This document shows, in pieces, positions 7,343 to 14,419 of a stretch of 29,668 bases of DNA. Every line of letters begins with the position of its first letter. Within the stretch, counting starts at the first letter, position 1. The stretch is from an uncultured Flavobacteriales bacterium (GTDB lineage Bacteria; Bacteroidota; Bacteroidia; Flavobacteriales; Crocinitomicaceae). The notes under the pieces were generated by a model, which saw only the letters and a list, made by a program, of their open reading frames with translations, was not told where the DNA came from and did not search any database. The position numbers were made by a program, and so were the translations under genes. The DNA is taken from NCBI GenBank assembly GCA_946480815.1, contig CAMLLB010000053.1:1-29668 (forward strand), written 5' to 3'.

Positions 7343-8249
7343 CAGAAATTTCTTTTTGTTTCGAATTCACCAAATAAACCCCTCCTACAATCACGATCAT
7401 TCCCAAAAACTGGGAAATATGGAATTTTTCGTGGTTCAGGAAAACACCTAAAATCACCGCGACAATCGGGATCATGTAGGTAACTGAACTTGCGAACATC
7501 GGTGATTTCAGAGCAATGATCTGGTTAAATAAAAGCAAAGCCAAACAAGTCCCGAAGACACTTAAAATACTGATATAACCCAAAGCTTCAAACGCATGCT
7601 CATTGGTTTTAAGAACGGAAGAGGTATCTAAACTCAATGTTACGATCCAAGCCGGGATTGACAGGAAAGTAAAGGATAAGGAAGCAATTTCCAGGGATTT
7701 GAATTCACTGAGTTTGAATTTGATCGTATTTAAACTCGTGGCATACATGAGTGTTGCCAGCAAAATAGCTCCCACATGCAGCATTGAAATTTCAAGCGGG
7801 CCATTGTTCAAAATTCCCACCAGGATACAAATTCCGGTAAATGCAATGAGCAACCCGATTACCTGTTTCAAACGGATCTTCTGTTTAAAGAACAAAAAGC
7901 CAAGGATCAACGTGAAAAACGGGGTGAAACTGTTGAGCATTCCTGCCAAACCTGAAGACAATTTTGTTTCGGCGAACGTGAATAAAAATGCAGGAAGGAA
8001 ATTACCACATGTACCAACAACCAATAAGTAAACAACCTGTTTCCAATGCTTAATCTTGCGCAGGTTCATCAAACCGAAAGGCAGCATGACCAAACCGGCA
8101 ATTGCCATCCGAAGCGCTCCTACCTGTGAGTCAGAGAAAATATGTCCTCCGACCTCATCATACATTCCCCGCTTCATCAAAATAAATGAAGCTCCCCAAA
8201 TAAGTGCTAAAATGAATAAGGTAAGCCAGCTGCGCAGATCTTTACTCAT
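7320..8249 (-). CDS. EamA-family (DMT superfamily) transporter
   Basis: An inner-membrane drug/metabolite-type exporter of 309 residues with about ten transmembrane helices in two EamA halves (about 8-140 and 150-290). Typical motifs include LALIWGASFILMKRG near the N-terminus, LNSFTPFFTLILGFLFF ending the first half, and a late VIVGGVYLV. Substrate is not predictable; relatives export amino acids, nucleotides or metabolites. It overlaps the upstream membrane-protein gene by 8 bases and is the last gene of a five-gene run. The C-terminal residues VPPLEGD and the stop are encoded by repeat D, so the native tail has probably been replaced by repeat sequence. Confidence 0.93.
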   Translation of the reverse strand: MSKDLRSWLTLFILALIWGASFILMKRGMYDEVGGHIFSDSQVGALRMAIAGLVMLPFGLMNLRKIKHWKQVVYLLVVGTCGNFLPAFLFTFAETKLSSGLAGMLNSFTPFFTLILGFLFFKQKIRLKQVIGLLIAFTGICILVGILNNGPLEISMLHVGAILLATLMYATSLNTIKFKLSEFKSLEIASLSFTFLSIPAWIVTLSLDTSSVLKTNEHAFEALGYISILSVFGTCLALLLFNQIIALKSPMFASSVTYMIPIVAVILGVFLNHEKFHISQFLGMIVIVGGVYLVNSKQKEISVPPLEGD

Positions 8250-8613
8250 CGGACGAGTTTTCGATTTCCTGTTCCTTTTTAGAAGATTCCGTATAAGCGT
8301 TTCGTGCGTTGCTCATCCTGAAGCGAATTGCAACCAATGCGGGTAAACCAATATGAATGAGTACGAACAACACGTATCCGATCGGTTTTAATTCGAAACT
8401 TGTAGGAAATACTCCTTTTACAAGTGCCTTGTCCAAACCAAAACCGAAGAAATAACTTAGTGCAACTTTCGATTCCACTTGGAAATGCACCAGGTCATGG
8501 TCGTAGTGAATGATTCCGTCATACATCGGAATTGGAACAAAAACACATAGAACAAGCAACAATACTCCAATGATAAATCCGAGCAAAATTGGTCTTTTCA
8601 ATAACATTCCCAT
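8242..8613 (-). CDS. Small membrane protein of unknown function
   Basis: A 123-residue protein I do not recognise. It has two clear transmembrane helices (about 8-28 and 77-97) with a roughly 48-residue loop between them that holds YDGIIHYDHDLVHF, followed by a polar acidic/basic tail of about 25 residues (SSKKEQEIENSSDE). Its start overlaps the previous stop by one base (TAATG) and its end overlaps the EamA start by 8 bases, so it is translated from the same message. The coupling suggests a shared envelope role but gives no specific function. Confidence 0.8.
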   Translation of the reverse strand: MGMLLKRPILLGFIIGVLLLVLCVFVPIPMYDGIIHYDHDLVHFQVESKVALSYFFGFGLDKALVKGVFPTSFELKPIGYVLFVLIHIGLPALVAIRFRMSNARNAYTESSKKEQEIENSSDE

Positions 8614-9278
8614 TAGTTCAGGGCTTTAAATCCTTCCGAAAAAAACACACGATCGCGGTTCACACGTTCCTCTAATCCAGCTCTGAATTCCCCATACTTT
8701 CCTTCCGGAATACAGTTTACAGGAAAGAACAACTGCAAATCTTCAATGTACTCAAAATAAAGCGTCTGCTGATGTGTCTCAATCCGTCTTAATCCGGAAA
8801 AGAATAGCAAACGGACTTCCCGGTCTGCCACAACAACTGCTTTGTGCGTAATTCCAACCCGGAACCAGGATTGTGCAATTGCCAAAAAGGCAAATTGGTC
8901 GAGTACCATAATTCCATACACAACAGCCACCGGCCAGGCTTCAGTTGTAAGAGACAATACAGTGATCATACAGAAAAGCGCAATCAATGCTTCTATGATC
9001 AAAAACAAGCGCACCTGCTTTTTACGCTCTTCCGAAACAGGTGTACTCCATAAAAAACGTTCGGGTTTCCGGGTCATGGTAACCCCTACCCAACGGCTTA
9101 CGGACCTGCGAATAATCAGCAAAAGCAGCAAGGTCGAAATCCCGATGAATATTTCGAATTTGAATGGAAGTTCCGCTATCGGGATATTGAAAAAATGAAT
9201 ATCAAACGCAACAAAAATGATAAATGCGAAGGCCGGAAAAGAAAAGAAGATCAGTAAACTATTTATGGAACGATTCAT
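8613..9278 (-). CDS. Four-helix membrane protein with PH-like C-terminal segment
   Basis: A 221-residue protein I cannot name. Hydrophobic helices are at about 8-26, 41-57, 90-109 and 114-137. From about 141 the sequence turns into short beta strands (VGITHKAVVVADREVRLLFF, then TLYFEYIEDLQLFFP) and a final helix, a pattern like bacterial PH-domain membrane proteins; this is inferred from pattern only. It starts 3 bases after the DUF349 gene and overlaps the next gene by one base, so it belongs to the same operon. Confidence 0.8.
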   Translation of the reverse strand: MNRSINSLLIFFSFPAFAFIIFVAFDIHFFNIPIAELPFKFEIFIGISTLLLLLIIRRSVSRWVGVTMTRKPERFLWSTPVSEERKKQVRLFLIIEALIALFCMITVLSLTTEAWPVAVVYGIMVLDQFAFLAIAQSWFRVGITHKAVVVADREVRLLFFSGLRRIETHQQTLYFEYIEDLQLFFPVNCIPEGKYGEFRAGLEERVNRDRVFFSEGFKALN

Positions 9279-9281
9279 CGA

Positions 9282-10979
9282 TTATTGGATCATTTTAATC
9301 TTTGCTTTCAACTCTTCTATTTTGCGTTGAGCCGCTGCAATTTTACCTTCCACTTCTTTTTTCAATAAGTCCGCCCCTTTCGATTTCGCGAAGAAACCAA
9401 GGTTGTTCTCAAATTGTAAAATATCCGATTTCAGTTTGTTTATCTTATCGTGCAGGTCATATTTTTCACGTGCCAATGCTCGTTCTGCATTCGGATCAGC
9501 TTTCATGGTATCCAAACGTGCCTGGAACAACATTTTTTCCTGCTCGGCACCCTCCAGCTTCAATTTCTTATAATGCGAATCCAACGCTTCTTTATAAGCA
9601 TTAAACACCCGGTCTTTTTCTTTCATCGGAACATGACCGATCTCGTTGAATTCCGTAGCAAAACTCTTTAACAAAGTCATCGCTTCCTTTTTATCTTCCG
9701 GAATCGTCGCTGCTTTGATGCGGTCAATCAGCTCCATCTTTTGAGTTAAATTCCCCTCAAATTCTTTATCCTTCGAACTGAAATGAGCTTGTTTTGCTTC
9801 AAAGAAATGGTCACATGCCGCACGGAATTCTTTCCACAACTTTTGCTCAAAGCGCTGACCAGCACTTCCCAGCTCTTTCCAGTCTTTTTGAATTGCCAGG
9901 ATCTGATCCGTTGTTTTTTTCCACTCAGTTGAATGTTTCAGTTCTTCCAGTTTATCAACCAATTGTTGTTTTTTGGCAGCAACTTCATCAAATTTTCCTC
10001 TGACAGAATCAAAGAACGCTTTCTTTTTAGCGAAGAATTCATCACAGGAAGCACGGAATTCCTTCCAAACCTCTTCATTCTCTTTACGCGGACCAAAACC
10101 GATTTTTTTCCATTCTTCCTGTAAAGCCAACAAGGAAGCCGTTGCCGTATCCCAATCTTTCGTACTGGTTGATGCAAAATCTTTCACCAATTCAGCTGCT
10201 TTTCGTGCAATCTCCTTTTTCAATTCCAGGTTTGCGGCCAATTCGGTACGCTTTTCATCATAGAAAGCCTGAATTCGGGCATAAACCGCACGAACAGCAT
10301 CCCAATAAGCGTTTTTCAGACTTTCCCAGGCATCATTTCCAACGGGTCCTGTTTCGTCCCATTCGTTTTGAAGTGTTTTAATCGCCTGCTCTACATCTTT
10401 CACATGTTCCACCTTCGACAAATCCTGGATTCTGCGGATCACATCCAATTTCAATTGGTGATTCCGGTGCAGATCGTGCTCACGCAGTTCACGGTAAATC
10501 TTGATATGATAAAAGAATGTTTCCAGTAAACGTGAGTACTCGGATTGAATATCCTGGCGCTTTTCACGCGGGATGTCTCCAACCTCTTTCCAGGCGTCGT
10601 GGATCTCTTTGTATGCAGTCATGGCTGCACCGATATTCTCTTCTTTTTCGACAACGTCTTTAAGTCGCTCCAACAAAGCTTTTTTACGGCGCAGGTTGGA
10701 TTCTTCGGCTTCTTTTTTTGCTTTTTGCAATCCACCTTTACGATCACGGAATTCGTTATACAAGTTATAAAACTCTTCTCTCACAGGATCAGCAGTACGT
10801 TCTTCAACCGGTTCGCCTTTTTCCTGAGCTTCCAGTTGTTTGATCTGGAACTGACGATCCTCTTCCAAAACCACATCCTCAAAATGATTCCGTAATTCAC
10901 TCACTTCGCGCGCTACAGCGAGCGCATCTTCCTGCTGCACGAGATTTTTTAACGACTCTAATAAACTTGCCTTTTCCAT
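9282..10979 (-). CDS. DUF349 repeat protein
   Basis: A 565-residue, highly charged, helical cytoplasmic protein with no signal peptide or membrane segment. At least five DUF349 units are visible, each with a W(K/D)E(V/I/L/T)G-type turn followed by a long helix: near WKEVGDIPREKRQ, WDETGPVGNDAWESLKNAYW, WKKIGFGPRKENEEVWKEF, WKELGSAGQRFEQKLWKEF and FNEIGHVPMKEKDRVF. The last ~80 residues form a coiled coil (KINKLKSDILQFENNLGFF, later KIEELKAKIKMIQ). The family is widespread in Bacteroidota with no settled function. It lies 36 bases after the PfkB gene and 3 before the next gene, consistent with one transcript. Confidence 0.92.
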   Translation of the reverse strand: MEKASLLESLKNLVQQEDALAVAREVSELRNHFEDVVLEEDRQFQIKQLEAQEKGEPVEERTADPVREEFYNLYNEFRDRKGGLQKAKKEAEESNLRRKKALLERLKDVVEKEENIGAAMTAYKEIHDAWKEVGDIPREKRQDIQSEYSRLLETFFYHIKIYRELREHDLHRNHQLKLDVIRRIQDLSKVEHVKDVEQAIKTLQNEWDETGPVGNDAWESLKNAYWDAVRAVYARIQAFYDEKRTELAANLELKKEIARKAAELVKDFASTSTKDWDTATASLLALQEEWKKIGFGPRKENEEVWKEFRASCDEFFAKKKAFFDSVRGKFDEVAAKKQQLVDKLEELKHSTEWKKTTDQILAIQKDWKELGSAGQRFEQKLWKEFRAACDHFFEAKQAHFSSKDKEFEGNLTQKMELIDRIKAATIPEDKKEAMTLLKSFATEFNEIGHVPMKEKDRVFNAYKEALDSHYKKLKLEGAEQEKMLFQARLDTMKADPNAERALAREKYDLHDKINKLKSDILQFENNLGFFAKSKGADLLKKEVEGKIAAAQRKIEELKAKIKMIQ

Positions 10980-11015
10980 GATAACGCTATTAGTGGTTCC
11001 TCAATTTACAAATAT

Positions 11016-11945
11016 TTAACCAACTACAGTTGACATTTCGAAATTTGTCAATGAAACAAAGCGTTCAATACGCGCTTCGATCTCATCTTTTGTAATTTCT
11101 ACCAAACGTTGTGTTCCGAATTTTTCAACACAGAACGATGCTAATGCAGAACCGGCAATAATTGCACGTTTCATATTTTCAAAAGAAGCATCATCTGTTG
11201 ATGCAATGTACCCGATAAATCCACCTGCAAACGTATCTCCCGCTCCGGTCGGATCAAATACATCTTCCAATGGCAAAGCCGGTGCGAAGAATACTTTTTC
11301 GTCCTGGAACAACAATGCCCCGTGCTCACCTTTCTTGATGATCAATGTCTTTGGTCCCATCTCACGGATCACACGGCTTGCCTTCACCAATGAATATTCT
11401 CCGGACAACTGACGTGCCTCTTCATCATTAATGATCAATACGTCGATCAGTTTCAACGTTTGTTTCAAATCATCCAATGCGATGTCCATCCAGAAGTTCA
11501 TCGTATCCATTGCAATCAACTTCGGTCTTTTAGTCAAACGCTCAATTACCTGGCGCTGTACCTGGGGACTTAAGTTTCCTAACATCAAATATTCAGCTCC
11601 CTGGTAAGAATCCGGAATGATCGGATCAAAATCGCCCAATACATTCAATTCGGTAACCAGGGTATCTCTTGAGTTCATATCATTGTGGTAACGACCCGAC
11701 CAAAAGAACGTTTTTTCATTTTGTTTGATCTGCAATCCTTCCAATGCAACGCCCTTAGAACGAAGCAAATCCAAAGTTTCCTGTGGGAAATCACCTCCAA
11801 CTACAGAAACAATGCGTTGATCTTTTATAAAGTTTGAAGCAGACAATGCAATAAAAGTACCTGCACCACCTACAATCTTATCTGTTTTTCCGAATGGCGT
11901 TTCGATTGCATCAAATGCCACACTACCAACTGTCAATAGACTCAT
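11016..11945 (-). CDS. PfkB-family carbohydrate/nucleoside kinase
   Basis: A cytoplasmic ribokinase-fold kinase of 309 residues that would phosphorylate a sugar or nucleoside using ATP. The N-terminal substrate region holds VGGAGTFIALSASNF (25-39). The C-terminal signature DPTGAGDTFAGGF (231-243) contains the anion hole and the catalytic Asp237. ATP-site residues are suggested by IIKKGEHGALL. Length is normal for the family. It lacks features that would decide between ribokinase, adenosine kinase and fructokinase. It is the first gene of a minus-strand run (PfkB, DUF349, two membrane proteins, EamA) and has a good -7 box upstream. Confidence 0.93.
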   Translation of the reverse strand: MSLLTVGSVAFDAIETPFGKTDKIVGGAGTFIALSASNFIKDQRIVSVVGGDFPQETLDLLRSKGVALEGLQIKQNEKTFFWSGRYHNDMNSRDTLVTELNVLGDFDPIIPDSYQGAEYLMLGNLSPQVQRQVIERLTKRPKLIAMDTMNFWMDIALDDLKQTLKLIDVLIINDEEARQLSGEYSLVKASRVIREMGPKTLIIKKGEHGALLFQDEKVFFAPALPLEDVFDPTGAGDTFAGGFIGYIASTDDASFENMKRAIIAGSALASFCVEKFGTQRLVEITKDEIEARIERFVSLTNFEMSTVVG

Positions 11946-11964
11946 TTTCTTAAATTATTTGGGC

Positions 11965-11972
11965 AAATGTAC
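11965..11972 (-). promoter_or_regulatory. Bacteroidetes-type -7 box upstream of PfkB operon
   Basis: On the minus strand the sequence reads TACATTTG, an exact match to the Bacteroidota TAnnTTTG -7 consensus. It lies about 20 bases before the PfkB start codon, giving a short leader. I see no convincing -33 TTTG. It would drive the five-gene minus-strand run down to the EamA gene. Confidence 0.65.
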
Positions 11973-12158
11973 GCAATAATTTAGGTATAAGTTATCTGGA
12001 ACTCATTAACTATTTACGTATCTTCCATGAGTTTTAACCGGGACTGTTTTAAATTTTAAAATAAATTAATGGAATTTCGTTTTTATTTTAACAAATTTTA
12101 AACTCTTGATTTTTCGGTACACTTCTTGTTTAGTTGTTCTCGAATTAAACCAACTGTT

Positions 12159-13970
12159 ATGAAAAAACACGTTACATTCTTTGGATTATTCGCTCTGCTG
12201 ACACTTGGAACAGCAAATGCTCAGGAAAAAGCAAACTTCGGAACCGATTTCCAGCCAATCAGAAAAGAAATGGTTGCCTGGGATGCTGTTCGTGGTGAGT
12301 GGTTAGCTCAGTCGATGGAAGCAATGGCGAATAAAAAACCAACTCCGGACCGTAATTTCCCGGAAGAATACACCCCTGCAGAAATGTTCAGTGCAATGCC
12401 AAGCACAACACAAGACAAAGTCCGGTCTCACATTCAGCGATCGAGTACTACCAGCGATAGCACATCCCGTGCACAGTGGTCGCGATTGAACAGTTTTACA
12501 AACAGAACTCCTGATTGCAAGCCGGTAATGGGAAGAACTTATGGTGATCCGCATTTGAAATCATTTGACGGAGCTACTTATTCCTTCCAGACGGTTGGAG
12601 AATTCACCCTGGTAAAATCAGGAAGCGGAAACGTGAATGTACAAGTTCGTCAACGCAACCAATCCGATGATTTTTCATTGAATACAGCCGTTGCAATGAA
12701 TGTTGGCGGAGACCGTGTTTGCTTTTATGCCAATGAAAAACCGGATGGAAACACTTCGACCCCACTTCGTATCAACGGAGAACCGGTTTACATCGAAGGA
12801 GCTAATTATTACCTGGAACACGGAGGAACCATTTCCCCTTCAGGAAGAAATAATTACACCGTTACCTGGCCAACAGGAGAAAAAGTGAAATTAGACGGTT
12901 CTCAAACCGGCGGAATGGGATTCTATAATATTGCTGTAGAAGTTTATCCTTGTACAGATACATATGACGGAATCCTTGGAAATGCAAACGGAAGAAGTTC
13001 AGATGATTTTGACGTGCGTAACAGTATGGGAGGAATAGCTTCTTCTAACTGGAACATGGACGTTTTCGGTTCAACCAACCAACGCGACCAGGTACTGGAA
13101 AAAGAATACCTGGCATTTTTAGCAAAGGATTACGCAAGACAATACCGCATTACTCAGCAAGAATCTTTATTTGACTACGGGTTCAACCAAAGCACGTTTG
13201 CATTTACAGACGAGAGTTTCCCACGCGTACACAGAACATTGGGAGACATGAATGCAGATGATTACAGACGAGCTCAAAGAGAATGTGAACGAAGAGGATT
13301 TACAGGAAGTGATTTGAGCGCATGTATTTACGACAATGGTTTCTTACGCATTGAACCTACTCCAAAGCCAACCATTCCTAATCGTACGGTTGGAAGACAA
13401 ATGGAACCGGTAAGAACTCCTGCTCCGAATGTGAATCGGGGACAAAAACCGTACAGAGAGCGTTATCCGGAACCTAGAATAAGCGACCCGACAACCGGAA
13501 ATACGGGTACAGCAGTTCCACGCACGGGTAATAATTCAACGGGAACAATCAATACTTCCGACAAACCGGTTATCACAGAGCGCGAAAAACCAACCCCTCA
13601 AAACCCTGAAAGTACAGGAAACGGAAGTACAAGAACTGTTTATAAAGAAACATCAACAAGTACGCCGGTAGAAACAAAAACACCGGTGGAGACAAAAAAT
13701 CCGCGTGTTTACACAAATTCCGGGTCGTCTTCAACAAGCGAACCTGTGAAACCGGTTAAAGAACCGGAGGTGGTGCGTCCTGTTTACAACAAACCGGTTT
13801 ATACGGAACCTGTTAAAACGGAGCCTGTCAGAGTAGAACCAAGATATACACCGCCACCAAGCAATACTCCAGTGTCAACACCGGTGCAGCGCCCAACAAG
13901 CACTCCCGTTTCGACACCGAGTTCACGACCATCAACACCAATAACGTCCCCTGGAAGAAGAGGAGGTTAA
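12159..13970 (+). CDS. Secreted protein with von Willebrand factor type D domain
   Basis: A secreted protein of 603 residues. The signal peptide is 1-22 (ending TANAQ). A VWD domain covers about 124-290: it opens with GRTYGDPHLKSFDGATYSF and carries GGDRVCFYANE, YTVTWPTGEKVKLDG and the closing DGILGNANGRSSDDF, close to the animal VWD pattern GDPH...F...G.C.GLCGN but with few cysteines. From about residue 390 the chain is rich in Pro, Thr, Ser, Val and Lys, with loosely repeated TPVETK and EPVK/EPVR units, like a wall-spanning or glycosylated stalk. No T9SS sorting domain is present at the C-terminus, which ends PGRRGG. I chose the ATG at 12159 because it begins the signal peptide; a TTG 33 bases upstream is in frame. 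Function unknown, possibly adhesive or matrix-like. Confidence 0.88.
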   Translation: MKKHVTFFGLFALLTLGTANAQEKANFGTDFQPIRKEMVAWDAVRGEWLAQSMEAMANKKPTPDRNFPEEYTPAEMFSAMPSTTQDKVRSHIQRSSTTSDSTSRAQWSRLNSFTNRTPDCKPVMGRTYGDPHLKSFDGATYSFQTVGEFTLVKSGSGNVNVQVRQRNQSDDFSLNTAVAMNVGGDRVCFYANEKPDGNTSTPLRINGEPVYIEGANYYLEHGGTISPSGRNNYTVTWPTGEKVKLDGSQTGGMGFYNIAVEVYPCTDTYDGILGNANGRSSDDFDVRNSMGGIASSNWNMDVFGSTNQRDQVLEKEYLAFLAKDYARQYRITQQESLFDYGFNQSTFAFTDESFPRVHRTLGDMNADDYRRAQRECERRGFTGSDLSACIYDNGFLRIEPTPKPTIPNRTVGRQMEPVRTPAPNVNRGQKPYRERYPEPRISDPTTGNTGTAVPRTGNNSTGTINTSDKPVITEREKPTPQNPESTGNGSTRTVYKETSTSTPVETKTPVETKNPRVYTNSGSSSTSEPVKPVKEPEVVRPVYNKPVYTEPVKTEPVRVEPRYTPPPSNTPVSTPVQRPTSTPVSTPSSRPSTPITSPGRRGG

Positions 13971-13975
13971 CACAG

Positions 13976-14003
13976 AAAGGAGTCTTAAGGGACTCCTTTT
14001 TTA
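13976..14003 (+). terminator. Rho-independent terminator after VWD gene
   Basis: The stem AAAGGAGTC (13976-13984) pairs with GACTCCTTT (13991-13999) around a 6-base loop and runs into a T-rich tract. It begins 5 bases after the stop codon of the VWD-domain gene. Confidence 0.88.
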
Positions 14004-14378
14004 TTTCTCTACTTTTCCGAGTTATCTAATTTTAAAATCCGTGTAATCTGCTCGATTTGCGGGAAACAAGTTAACTAAAAGGTTAACAATCCCGGTAGTA
14101 ACCCGACTACAAATTCCATTACCATTTAGTAAATCATTAACAAAAATCCTCCATTTTATGAACTTGATAAACTGCCTTCTGTACGATAGTAATGTTGGTA
14201 AACGAATTAACTAAAAGGTTTACAAGACAAGTCATGAACTGATTATAACCCCTTGAGTAATTTAATAAAATTGCTAACAGTCTTTGATTATTCCATAATC
14301 CTTAGCTATCCGCTCCCCCTCATTTTCTTCCCGAAATCTGAAACAAATTAAAAATCGAACGTTAATTACTATTTGAAG

Positions 14379-14400
14379 ACCAACGAATTTAACCGTTGGT
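14379..14400. promoter_or_regulatory. Inverted repeat, possible operator
   Basis: ACCAACG (14379-14385) and CGTTGGT (14394-14400) are exact reverse complements separated by 8 AT-rich bases. The element ends 7 bases before the -7 box of the AsmA-like gene, inside the region RNA polymerase would cover, so a dimeric regulator could act here. No regulator can be named. Confidence 0.45.
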
Positions 14401-14407
14401 TTCGGTG

Positions 14408-14415
14408 TAAATTTG
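14408..14415 (+). promoter_or_regulatory. Bacteroidetes-type -7 box next to AsmA-like start codon
   Basis: TAAATTTG matches TAnnTTTG exactly. Only 4 bases separate it from the ATG at 14420, so transcription would start at or next to the start codon, giving a leaderless or nearly leaderless message. No good -33 TTTG is visible at normal spacing. Confidence 0.55.
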
Positions 14416-14419
14416 AGTT

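Larger units (their letters stand above)
13971..14419. other. 449-base intergenic region with direct repeat, inverted repeat and promoter
   Basis: No plausible gene is present. The region holds the VWD terminator at its left end. A direct repeat with the exact core TTAACTAAAAGGTT occurs at 14071-14084 and 14207-14220, 136 bases apart, with partly conserved flanks (AAAC before, ACAA after). An inverted repeat and a -7 box stand at the right end, just before the AsmA-like gene. The composition is AT-rich compared with the neighbouring genes. Confidence 0.7.

Noticed and set aside
14158..14214. Possible 18-residue peptide ORF in the region before the AsmA-like gene
   Set aside because: Too short, and its end overlaps the direct repeat; nothing supports translation.
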